Source of the DNA: a virus
IMG/VR virus record: IMGVR_UViG_3300028388_001127
Location: 1 to 42,602 of that record
Strand: one strand, 5' to 3'
DNA length: 42,602 nucleotides
Part shown: positions 32,213 to 38,518 of the stretch, piece by piece
Layout of the letters: every line of letters starts with the position of its first letter
How positions within the stretch are numbered: the stretch's first letter is position 1
The notes under the pieces: generated by a model
Seen by the model: only the letters and a program-made list of their open reading frames with translations
What the model was told of the DNA's origin: nothing
The model's database searches: none
Translations under genes and position numbers: made by a program

Positions 32213-32523
32213 GAATATTATTATACATAGCAACAGTAGTAAGTTTGATTACTTATTTGTTTTGGAGTTATCTGCCAAAAGGTAGTTTCTACATAGGCAA
32301 TGGGTTGTTTATATTGTTGCTATGTTTGTATATTTTCTTAAATGATAAAAAGAGCAGTATAAAATTTGTTTTGTTTTCGTTAGCATTGAATAATTTTTTT
32401 GATGAGATGTTTTTTGACAATACAAGTTTTGGAGTAAATGAAATATTAATCGGAATAGCAATAGTACTGTTCGCAATAATTAAGTTTATAAATGACACCA
32501 AAAGGAGAACCAAAGATTTATGA
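32209..32523 (+). CDS. Membrane protein, lysis region
   Basis: 104 residues with three or four hydrophobic spans (about 2-20, 27-45, 51-63, 77-94) and a basic tail (NDTKRRTKDL). It overlaps the next gene by 32 bases in another frame and the previous by 4. Probably part of the holin system or a membrane modifier; family not recognised. Confidence 0.6.
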   Translation: MRILLYIATVVSLITYLFWSYLPKGSFYIGNGLFILLLCLYIFLNDKKSSIKFVLFSLALNNFFDEMFFDNTSFGVNEILIGIAIVLFAIIKFINDTKRRTKDL

Positions 32524-32842
32524 GGAACTTACTACATTCTTTTTTAAGATATTTATACCTGCATTTATCGCAATATCAATTAAGATAGCAACACAAGTAA
32601 AAAGGGAGAAAATGAATTTTACAAGGGTAATTATTAGTTTTATAGTTGGGATTGGATGTGCATATTTTGTTTATCCTTTTGTTGAGGGAAAGATTGAGAA
32701 TAGTTACATACCATTGTTGGTTGGAGTTGTTGCAATGTCTGGAGAAAAAATTGCAGAGTATATTATTTATAAATGGGATATTGATAAGTTTTTAGGAGCT
32801 TTGATAGATTTTTTATTAGATAGATTAAGGAGTAAAAAGTAA
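32492..32842 (+). CDS. Holin (putative)
   Basis: 116 residues with three membrane spans (about 15-33, 46-62, 72-88) and a charged C-terminus (DFLLDRLRSKK). Size, spans and position directly before the amidase fit a phage holin (LydA-like group as I recall it). It would open the inner membrane for the amidase. Start ATG 32492 lies inside the previous gene. Confidence 0.65.
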   Translation: MTPKGEPKIYEELTTFFFKIFIPAFIAISIKIATQVKREKMNFTRVIISFIVGIGCAYFVYPFVEGKIENSYIPLLVGVVAMSGEKIAEYIIYKWDIDKFLGALIDFLLDRLRSKK

Positions 32843-32846
32843 AAAG

Positions 32847-33329
32847 ATGGGAAAATTAAAGTATTTAGTAATTCATTGCCTTGCTACACCAGAGGGCAGA
32901 GAGATAACAAAAAAAGACATTGAGAAATGGCATTTGAAAGAGCGTGGTTGGTCAAGGGTTGGTTATTCAGATATGGTGCATATTGATGGTAGGTTGGAGA
33001 ACTTGATTGAATTTGACCAAGATGATAATGTTGATAGTTGGGAAATTTCAAATGGTGCCAGAGGATATAATGGAATTGCCAGGCATATTGCGTATGTAGG
33101 TGGTGCAAGTTCAAGCAAAGAGGCTTGGATGAGGTTTTACCCACCAAAAGACACGAGAACAGATGAGCAAAATTATACTTTAGAGCAGTATGTGAGATAT
33201 ATGATTTTGAGGCATCCAGATATTAAAGTAATTGGCCATAACCAGATTTCAAATAAAAGTTGCCCAAGCTTTGATGTTTCTGCGTGGTTGAGGTCAATAT
33301 GTATTGATGAGAAAAATATTGGACTATGA
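32847..33329 (+). CDS. N-acetylmuramoyl-L-alanine amidase, T7 lysozyme-like (endolysin)
   Basis: 160 residues, one amidase_2 domain. Zinc ligands are His10, His131 and Cys139; Tyr40 and Lys137 match the T7 lysozyme catalytic Tyr46 and Lys128, with the same His-x5-Lys-x-Cys spacing. No signal peptide, so it needs the holin. It cuts the amide link between N-acetylmuramic acid and the peptide in the cell wall. Overlaps the next gene by 4 bases. Confidence 0.93.
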   Translation: MGKLKYLVIHCLATPEGREITKKDIEKWHLKERGWSRVGYSDMVHIDGRLENLIEFDQDDNVDSWEISNGARGYNGIARHIAYVGGASSSKEAWMRFYPPKDTRTDEQNYTLEQYVRYMILRHPDIKVIGHNQISNKSCPSFDVSAWLRSICIDEKNIGL

Positions 33330-33703
33330 TTATTAAGCAGAAATATTATGTAATGATTATAGTTGCATTGATTGGGATAGCAACAGCAAAACACTTCTAT
33401 GATAGAAGTGAGAGAAACCGTTTAATTTCAGATATAAAAAAAGACCTCCAGAAAGAGAAAGATATTGCTTTGGAAAAGGTTGGAACTGAAATAGAGGAGA
33501 GAGACAATAAAATTAAAACTTTAATACAATCAAATGAGAGAGCAAAGGCAGATAGTAAGTATTGGTACAACCAAGCAAAAAAGAAAGTGGTTAACCCTGT
33601 TTATGATATTGATTTTATCACAGCAGCTAATATACTCGCAAACAGTCGTTATCGACCAAGTAAAAGAAACGACACTATTAGACAAGCAGGCGACAATAGA
33701 TAA
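33326..33703 (+). CDS. Inner-membrane spanin-like protein
   Basis: 125 residues: one N-terminal membrane span (YYVMIIVALIGIATA, about 7-21), then a coiled coil (SDIKKDLQKEKDIALEKVGT) and a polar end, the layout of Rz (i-spanin). It follows the amidase with a 4-base overlap. The last 170 bases also encode the start of the next protein in the +1 frame, as in Rz/Rz1 pairs. It would link inner and outer membranes in the last lysis step. Confidence 0.7.
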   Translation: MIIKQKYYVMIIVALIGIATAKHFYDRSERNRLISDIKKDLQKEKDIALEKVGTEIEERDNKIKTLIQSNERAKADSKYWYNQAKKKVVNPVYDIDFITAANILANSRYRPSKRNDTIRQAGDNR

Positions 33704-34091
33704 AGCCAAGTTTGTTGAGAATGAGAGAAAGTTGCGAAAAGACAACGCACAGCTTCTGGAGATTATAAGAAAGCAAGACAGCACCATTGCTAAAATAACC
33801 AATGATAATATTGTAGCTTTAAAAACAATCCAGAAACAGAATGACCGAATATTTGAGTTGAGTAAGGATGTGTTAAGGTTAAGCGATCTACAATTAGGAT
33901 ATGAGGAAAAGAAAACAAAGCAACCAAGGTTGTATGCTTTTGGAGGATTAGATTATTACCAAGAGAATGAATTGTATTTGCCAAACATTGGATTAGCTTA
34001 TTTATCTGGAAAGATTGGATTTGGAGCAAATGTTGGATTGATTGATAAGAATATGTACTATGGAGGCAAGATTTTCATTAGTATATTTTAG
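33534..34091 (+). CDS. Envelope protein with signal peptide and beta-rich C-terminus (outer-membrane partner?)
   Basis: 185 residues from ATG 33534. KQKRKWLTLFMILILSQQLIYSQ (about 14-36) is a good signal peptide; ATG 33603 is an alternative start with a short one. Then a coiled coil (ENERKLRKDNAQLLEIIRKQ) and a beta-barrel-like end (GGLDYYQE, GLAYLSGKIGFGANVGL, ending KIFISIF). It may reach the outer membrane and pair with the preceding protein. There is no lipobox, unlike classical Rz1. Confidence 0.65.
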   Translation: MREQRQIVSIGTTKQKRKWLTLFMILILSQQLIYSQTVVIDQVKETTLLDKQATIDKAKFVENERKLRKDNAQLLEIIRKQDSTIAKITNDNIVALKTIQKQNDRIFELSKDVLRLSDLQLGYEEKKTKQPRLYAFGGLDYYQENELYLPNIGLAYLSGKIGFGANVGLIDKNMYYGGKIFISIF

Positions 34092-34114
34092 ATATAACCG
34101 ATTAAGTGAAAATT

Positions 34115-34137
34115 AAACCCTGTAACAAGGGTTTTTT
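34115..34137 (+). terminator. Rho-independent terminator after the lysis genes
   Basis: AAACCCT-GTAACA-AGGGTTT, 7-bp perfect stem, T-run 34132-34137. It ends the late transcript. Confidence 0.88.
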
Positions 34138-34228
34138 ATTTTTATAACAATTCGTATTCTGGAGAAATAAAAACCTCGCAAAATGTATTTTCGGTAAAAA
34201 TAATATTTAAACTTAAATTTTAAGAAAT
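34138..34228 (+). other. Non-coding gap before leader D
   Basis: About 90 A/T-rich bases with no ORF. Notable is AAAAACCTCGCA (34169-34180), complementary to the 3' arm and tail of the hairpin at 10700-10739, and the inverted AAAAT/ATTTT pair at 34181. I see no further promoter. Confidence 0.4.
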
Positions 34229-34289
34229 AATGCTTTGTGCATTTAAACTTTATGTTTAAATTTAACCCATAATTTAATCGAGAGCAAAA
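34229..34289 (+). promoter_or_regulatory. Conserved promoter/operator/leader element, copy D
   Basis: TTTG (34234-34237), 19 bases, TAAATTTA (34257-34264). The operator-like repeat ATTTAAAC-TTTAT-GTTTAAAT (34241-34261) is perfect, 8+5+8. The leader ends TTTAATCGAGAGCAAAA before ATG 34290; only CGAGAGC (34279-34285) matches the small RNA. Confidence 0.75.
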
Positions 34290-34538
34290 ATGGAACATTC
34301 AATTTATGACGGTCTAAAATTCACCACAGGAGAAATAAACAGAAATTTCAAAATCAAAGTTCACACTACAAATAAGTATGGAAAGAACTTGAATACTTTA
34401 GTTGGAGTATCTGGATTAATTCGATTGATAGGAGTTAATATGGTCAATAAGTTTGTGCAAAGAAGTTTTAATGCGATGGATGATAGAGTTGTATGCAAAT
34501 TACGTTCTGGAGTTCGTGTTACTTTTTACTCTCACTAA
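34290..34538 (+). CDS. Small hypothetical protein under leader copy D
   Basis: 82 residues, basic and beta-like (MEHSIYDGLKFTTGEINRNF; VVCKLRSGVRVTFYSH). No motif recognised. It is the first gene after the lysis terminator and has the clearest operator of the five leader copies, so it probably belongs to an early or regulated set with the following RNase H. Confidence 0.65.
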   Translation: MEHSIYDGLKFTTGEINRNFKIKVHTTNKYGKNLNTLVGVSGLIRLIGVNMVNKFVQRSFNAMDDRVVCKLRSGVRVTFYSH

Positions 34539-34549
34539 AACAAAACATA

Positions 34550-34771
34550 ATGACAAAATATGAGATTTTGAATGAAATTAGAGAGGATTTGGTAAACCTC
34601 TACAATTGCACAGATGAACCAGAGGTTAAAGGAATAATCAAAACAATCTTAAATAAAGATTATATTGATTATGTAAAATGCCCAAAGTGCGGAAACAAGT
34701 TTGAACCAGAGGAGGGAATGAAACATAGTTTTAAAATATTACCTCTACCAAATCCAGAAAATTTATGTTAA
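34550..34771 (+). CDS. Small protein with CPKCG zinc knuckle
   Basis: ATG 34550 (MTKYEILNEIREDLVNLYNC) is preferred; the frame is open upstream to 34493 but that part overlaps the previous gene. 73 residues: helical first half, then CPKCGNKFEPEEG (about 44-56) with a single Cys pair, and a Pro-rich end. May bind zinc as a dimer or with His60. It overlaps the RNase H start by 7 bases. Confidence 0.55.
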   Translation: MTKYEILNEIREDLVNLYNCTDEPEVKGIIKTILNKDYIDYVKCPKCGNKFEPEEGMKHSFKILPLPNPENLC

Positions 34772-35244
34772 TAAGCGTTTACACCGATGGAAGTTGTGAT
34801 AATACAAAAGGCATCGGAAGTTTTGGCTATGTAATAACAGCCAAACACAGAAACAAAAACCATTTGAAAAAGTACAGCAGTAAGAAATATGTTGATACTA
34901 CCAATAACCGAATGGAATTGAAAGCAATAATTAAAGCGATGGAGAGTATTGATGTAGGACATAACATTGATATTTACAGCGATAGTAAGTATTGCGTTGA
35001 TGGGATTAACCAATGGCTTGATGGATGGTTGAGAAAGGGAAAGTTAAAAAGCAAAATGAATTATGAAATTTGGGAGAGGTTTATGGAGATTAGGGAAAAG
35101 CACAGGCAAGGAGGAACGATATTAAATGTTACTTGGGTACGAGGTCATAATGGGAATGAGTTTAATGAGATGGCTGATAAGTTGGCGAATGTTGGGAGAT
35201 TGAATATTGATGATGGAGGGAAAGTTTGTAAAAAGAATAATTAA
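34765..35244 (+). CDS. rnhA: Ribonuclease HI
   Basis: 159 residues, full length. Catalytic residues visible: Asp8 (YTDGS), Glu51 (NNRMELKA), Asp73 (YSDSKY), His128 and Asp138 (WVRGHNGNEFNEMADKLAN). The basic handle region (WLDGWLRKGKLKSK) is present. It cuts RNA in RNA-DNA hybrids, removing primers or transcripts at origins during phage replication. Confidence 0.95.
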   Translation: MLISVYTDGSCDNTKGIGSFGYVITAKHRNKNHLKKYSSKKYVDTTNNRMELKAIIKAMESIDVGHNIDIYSDSKYCVDGINQWLDGWLRKGKLKSKMNYEIWERFMEIREKHRQGGTILNVTWVRGHNGNEFNEMADKLANVGRLNIDDGGKVCKKNN

Positions 35245-35261
35245 TTCAAAATAGAGATATT

Positions 35262-35597
35262 ATGAGAAATTTGATTTTAGTTTTAGGAATGTTAATGTTT
35301 GCGAGTTGCTCGGTTGATGATAGTATTGAGGAGAGAATGATGCAGGAGGAGTTGAGCCAAAATTATGAGGTTCTTATTTTGGGAGATTGGGATGATTTGA
35401 GCGATGATGATGAGGATGCGAGTTTTGATGGAGAGAAAGTTGTTTTTAGTTCTGGAGATGTGAGTTTTGAATATGAGTATTGGATTGTAGAGGATGAGAT
35501 TACGATTAAGTATGGAGAGTATATGGAGATAACAAGCCAATTGAGTATTGATGGAGTTGTTTTGAAAATTGGAGAAAGAGAGTATTTGAAGTTATGA
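35262..35597 (+). CDS. Surface lipoprotein, lipocalin-like
   Basis: 111 residues. Signal peptide with lipobox FASC (Cys16). After the Cys comes SVDDS, an acidic cluster like the lipoprotein export signal (LES) that sends lipoproteins to the cell surface in Flavobacterium and Capnocytophaga. The body (VLILGDWDDLSD; VVFSSGDVSFEYEYWIVED; LSIDGVVLKIGEREYL) resembles a small lipocalin-like barrel. A phage-made surface lipoprotein may block superinfection. It overlaps the next gene by 4 bases. Confidence 0.72.
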   Translation: MRNLILVLGMLMFASCSVDDSIEERMMQEELSQNYEVLILGDWDDLSDDDEDASFDGEKVVFSSGDVSFEYEYWIVEDEITIKYGEYMEITSQLSIDGVVLKIGEREYLKL

Positions 35598-35779
35598 GAT
35601 ATTTTGCGACAATTAGAGTTGAGTTACCAATAAACTCTCTAGAGGATGCGGTTAAGATAGCCGAGGAGATAACAGAGAAATTGAATAAGGATAAGGATTA
35701 CGATTTAAACCCTTATCTTTGTTATGTAACAAGCCGAGAGAGGTTTGAAACAAAAGAGATTTTAAATAATATTGATTAG
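35594..35779 (+). CDS. Small hypothetical protein
   Basis: 61 residues, alpha/beta (MRYFATIRVELPINSLEDAV KIAEEITEKL, then YLCYVTSRERFETKEI). The strand-helix-strand layout resembles a ferredoxin-like half-domain, but no family is recognised. It overlaps the lipoprotein gene by 4 bases, so the two are coupled. Confidence 0.55.
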   Translation: MRYFATIRVELPINSLEDAVKIAEEITEKLNKDKDYDLNPYLCYVTSRERFETKEILNNID

Positions 35780-35781
35780 TT

Positions 35782-36042
35782 ATGCCAGATTTACAAGCCT
35801 TAGACGTTAGAGCCGATGTTTTCATTGATAGAGATGTTGTGCCAATTAATACGATAGTTGAGCCAACAGTTAATCAAAATATACAGATTTATAAAGACCC
35901 ATTTTTTAAGACAAGACCAGAAAGCACAGCGATGGTTAAAAAGGTTTTGATGAGCGATGGGCAAAGGGATTTGTGTTTGGTACAGCTTGACAGTAATGGG
36001 ATGATTGTAGAGAGATGGATAAAAAAAGAGGTAGCAACGTAA
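35782..36042 (+). CDS. Small hypothetical protein
   Basis: 86 residues, soluble (MPDLQALDVRADVFIDRDVV; MVKKVLMSDGQRDLCLVQLD; ending RWIKKEVAT). Mostly beta. Last gene of the 34.2-36.0 kb run; the candidate small RNA begins about 45 bases after its stop. No family recognised. Confidence 0.55.
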   Translation: MPDLQALDVRADVFIDRDVVPINTIVEPTVNQNIQIYKDPFFKTRPESTAMVKKVLMSDGQRDLCLVQLDSNGMIVERWIKKEVAT

Positions 36043-36071
36043 ATTTATGTTACAGTACAATATGAAAGTCT

Positions 36072-36156
36072 TATATTTGTACCACTCCGCTAATATCCGA
36101 CCGCTCTCGGTTTATCTGCGAAACGAAGCCACTAGCAATCCTGTTAGTGGCTTTTT
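36072..36156 (+). ncRNA. Candidate antisense small RNA against the conserved leaders
   Basis: A perfect -7 box TATATTTG (36072-36079) is followed by about 70 bases without an ORF and a strong terminator. The expected RNA (from about 36084) has a hairpin CCGA-CCGCTC-TCGG (36097-36110). GCTCTCGGTTT (36103-36113) is the exact reverse complement of AAACCGAGAGC in leaders A, B and E; leaders C and D match over 9 and 7 bases. Pairing would cover the leader next to the start codon. The -33 box is weak. Alternative: an ordinary terminator with chance complementarity. Confidence 0.55.
36128..36156 (+). terminator. Rho-independent terminator
   Basis: GCCACTA (36128-36134) pairs with TAGTGGC (36145-36151), 10-base loop, then TTTTT. 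It ends the candidate small RNA and lies just before leader E. Confidence 0.85.
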
Positions 36157-36166
36157 GTTTGAATTA

Positions 36167-36230
36167 ATACTTTGTGCATTTAAAATTAATGTTTAAATTT
36201 GACCATATTAATTTTAAAAACCGAGAGCAA
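36167..36230 (+). promoter_or_regulatory. Conserved promoter/operator/leader element, copy E
   Basis: TTTG (36171-36174), 19 bases, TAAATTTG (36194-36201): a full Bacteroidetes promoter. Operator-like ATTTAAAA-TTAAT-GTTTAAAT (36178-36198). The leader ends TTTTAAAAACCGAGAGCAA before ATG 36231; AAACCGAGAGC is 36218-36228. It lies 11 bases after the small-RNA terminator. Confidence 0.8.
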
Positions 36231-36362
36231 ATGAATTACGATGATTGGAAGTTATCCAACCCTTACGATGATGAGAAAGACAATGAGTGCAGTTTTTGTG
36301 GTGTGCCTTGCGATGGGCATTTCTGTTCAAAAGAGTGCAGGATTGCGGAAATGAATGATTAA
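36231..36362 (+). CDS. Small zinc-finger protein under leader copy E
   Basis: 43 residues from ATG 36231; an in-frame ATG at 36174 lies inside the promoter and is rejected. CSFCGVPCDGHFCSKEC (about 20-36) has five cysteines in a knuckle pattern suited to zinc. Very acidic around it. It may be a small regulator or protein-binding adaptor. It precedes the Cro-like gene by 17 bases, so the two share the promoter. Confidence 0.65.
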   Translation: MNYDDWKLSNPYDDEKDNECSFCGVPCDGHFCSKECRIAEMND

Positions 36363-36379
36363 CTTAAAAAAGAGAATAG

Positions 36380-36679
36380 ATGGGAAAACCAGCGTTAAGA
36401 ATTGAGGAGGCTTTGGACTTTCACGAAAAGACCAAGGCTAAAAGTGAGCCAAGTATTTTAAAGGGAGGTTTGGCAGATGTTTTTTTTGGAGGTGCGAGTG
36501 AAAAAACAAGACCTGTAAATATGAGCAATTTGATAGGTGGCCGAACAAAGAGAGTTGACCCAGAGTGGGTGCATCATCTTTGTAAGGTTACAGGAGTAGA
36601 TGCAAACTTTTTGTTTGGAATAAAACCAATGAACCCAAAAATTTTAGATAAGTATGAGAGCGGAGCGTATAATAAATAA
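36380..36679 (+). CDS. Putative Cro/XRE-like regulator
   Basis: 99 residues. The segment VNMSNLIGGRTKRVDPEWVHHLCKVTGVDANFLFG (about 47-81) follows the pattern of short XRE-like regulators of Bacteroidetes phages (recognition helix, then a helix ending in Asn-Phe-Leu-Phe-Gly). It lies in the same transcript as leader E, so it could bind the operator-like repeats there and at the four other copies, forming a feedback loop. DNA binding is inferred, not shown. Confidence 0.6.
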   Translation: MGKPALRIEEALDFHEKTKAKSEPSILKGGLADVFFGGASEKTRPVNMSNLIGGRTKRVDPEWVHHLCKVTGVDANFLFGIKPMNPKILDKYESGAYNK

Positions 36680-36818
36680 AATATTCGCCATTTTGTTTGG
36701 TGTGATTTGTATAGGAGCATTTATAGTTGCAGCCTTTTATGAAGCCACGCACCAATATTTTATAATGGCAGTAAGTGGATTAATGAGTATATTATGTTTA
36801 ACAATAAAAACAGATTAA
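36654..36818 (+). CDS. Small membrane protein, 54 residues
   Basis: ATG 36654 overlaps the previous gene by 26 bases and the frame stops at TAA 36816-36818, 1 base before the next ATG. Two hydrophobic spans: KIFAILFGVICIGAFIVAAF (9-28) and YFIMAVSGLMSILCLTI (35-51), with a short basic N-terminus. Tight packing in the operon argues it is real. Function unknown. Confidence 0.65.
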   Translation: MRAERIINKIFAILFGVICIGAFIVAAFYEATHQYFIMAVSGLMSILCLTIKTD

Positions 36819-36819
36819 A

Positions 36820-37929
36820 ATGAGTAAAAACGAGAGTAAAAAAGCGGAGAACATTGAAGTACACGGAGCAAAAGAGATTACAGCCTTTGAGGAGATGATG
36901 GCTGAAAATCCGCAAGGAGTGTATGAGTTAGCACCTGGCTTAACATCGGAGGAGATGTTGGCGGTTTTCTTTAATTCGGATGCGTTGGTTGAGGCACCAG
37001 AGAAAATTTATAGGTTGCAAGGAACAAACCACAGGTATTATTACAAGTTTGATGAGAATGGGCAACCAGATTTCTTTACATCAGTTACCACGATGATAAA
37101 ACAAACGATGCCTACAAGTCCTCACTTGATTAAGTGGATTGCGGAGATGGGATATGATGAGAGTAGAAATTATGCACAGGAGAGAGCTGATTATGGAACT
37201 TTTATGCACACCGAGATTGCAGAGTTGTTGATTAACAGAAAGTATGATACGGAAAAGCTAAAGAGTAGATTGAAAGCATTTATTGAGGCAGAGAGTTTGC
37301 CAAGTGATTTCATAAACCACGTAGACGAGTTGAAAAAGGATATACTTGCCTTTGCTCAATTTATGATTGATTACAATGTTAAGCCATTAGCGATTGAGAT
37401 TGTATTAAGCCACCCAACAGATGGATATGCAGGAGCCATTGATTTAGTTGCTGAAATATCTGGCGAGATTTCTGGTCATTGGGGCGAGGTTTACAAGTCT
37501 GGAGCAAGAGAGGGGCAACCGAGAAAAACCACAAAGCACGTTGATGGAGTAAGATGTATAATTGATTTCAAAAGTGGTCGCAAAGGGTTTTATGAGGAAC
37601 ACGAGGTGCAGTTACAAGCCTACAATGAGATGTGGGATGCTCATTTTCCAGATAAGCCGATTGAGAAAAGGTTTAATTGGTCGCCAAAGGATTGGAGAGG
37701 TGCAAAACCTACTTATAATCTGAAAGACCAAACAGAGGCAAAGAGCGCTTATAAATTAAAGCATTTGGTTGAGTTGGCGAGAGTAGAGAAAGACAGGAGA
37801 AATGATACCGTTGTTGTTATATCTGGAGAGATTAATATTGAGAATGGTATTGATGGGAATATGCAGGAGATGACTTTGAGCGAGTTGGTTAAAAAGAGAA
37901 AGGTTGAAAAGGATAAACCAACGAAGTAA
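36820..37929 (+). CDS. PD-(D/E)XK nuclease (RecB/Cas4-like exonuclease)
   Basis: 369 residues. The core is visible: His130 in YGTFMHTEIAELL, Glu193 (AIEIVLSHP), Asp208 (YAGAIDLVAE), Asp249-x-Lys251 (IIDFKSGRKG) and QLQAY (264-268). This is the arrangement of phage RecB-family exonucleases, which resect DNA ends for recombination. The N-terminus (residues 1-60) is acidic and not conserved in my memory. A short Lys-rich tail ends it. It overlaps the next gene by 1 base. Confidence 0.85.
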   Translation: MSKNESKKAENIEVHGAKEITAFEEMMAENPQGVYELAPGLTSEEMLAVFFNSDALVEAPEKIYRLQGTNHRYYYKFDENGQPDFFTSVTTMIKQTMPTSPHLIKWIAEMGYDESRNYAQERADYGTFMHTEIAELLINRKYDTEKLKSRLKAFIEAESLPSDFINHVDELKKDILAFAQFMIDYNVKPLAIEIVLSHPTDGYAGAIDLVAEISGEISGHWGEVYKSGAREGQPRKTTKHVDGVRCIIDFKSGRKGFYEEHEVQLQAYNEMWDAHFPDKPIEKRFNWSPKDWRGAKPTYNLKDQTEAKSAYKLKHLVELARVEKDRRNDTVVVISGEINIENGIDGNMQEMTLSELVKKRKVEKDKPTK

Positions 37930-38153
37930 TGGGAGAGTTAATTTTAAAAAATTGGGAGCAGGGAATTGAAATAAGCCCTGCTACTCAATTCTTTTTGAGA
38001 AAGGATGTAAGTGATAGCGAGATTAGAGATATGAGCATACAACAAGCATTCCGCTCGAAATTGATAGCGTTTAAGACAGAAAACCAAATAACTGCAAATG
38101 CAGATTTTGAGATTGAGAGTTTAGAGATTAATTATAAACCGTTTGAGTTATGA
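37929..38153 (+). CDS. Small hypothetical protein
   Basis: 74 residues, soluble (MGELILKNWEQGIEISPATQ; MSIQQAFRSKLIAFKTENQI). Starts in the stop of the nuclease gene (TAATG) and overlaps the next by 4 bases, so it is co-translated with recombination genes. No family recognised. Confidence 0.55.
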   Translation: MGELILKNWEQGIEISPATQFFLRKDVSDSEIRDMSIQQAFRSKLIAFKTENQITANADFEIESLEINYKPFEL

Positions 38154-38515
38154 GTGAATTGTATAATAAAATGCAAGAAAGTGTAAAAGGATTTGCAAGT
38201 GTGGAATATCTGGAACACGGAGCAGCAGTATTTACATTTGATAATAATGATAACTGCACAGGAGGTTTTTTTGTTCCTGTACCTAAAGTGAAAAATCATA
38301 GAGACCCAAAAACAGGGAAAGTGTTTAGTTGTATTGTTGATGATAATGGGAATATAATTAAGAGAATGGATGAGATTGAGAGGTATGTTGATTTAAAAGA
38401 TGAGGAGCAAAAAACAGAACATAATGCAAATGTAGTAGCATCTTTTATGGAGCATTGCAAGGAGAAAGGTTTGGATATTCCAGATAGATTTTTTGAAACA
38501 TATTTTAAAGCATAA
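38150..38515 (+). CDS. Hypothetical protein of the recombination operon
   Basis: 121 residues: beta N-terminal half (AAVFTFDNNDNCTGGFFVPV), helical end (ANVVASFMEHCKEKGLDIPD). No motif recognised. The gene order nuclease - small proteins - Gp3-like protein suggests a shared role in DNA recombination, but nothing in the sequence proves it. Confidence 0.55.
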   Translation: MSELYNKMQESVKGFASVEYLEHGAAVFTFDNNDNCTGGFFVPVPKVKNHRDPKTGKVFSCIVDDNGNIIKRMDEIERYVDLKDEEQKTEHNANVVASFMEHCKEKGLDIPDRFFETYFKA

Positions 38516-38518
38516 AAA

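Noticed and set aside
36060-36160. tRNA gene
   Set aside because: No cloverleaf, anticodon arm or TTC loop can be formed; the fold is a hairpin plus terminator.
36174-36230. Upstream start for the small zinc-finger protein
   Set aside because: The codons lie within the promoter and leader, which are conserved in four other places in unrelated frames.
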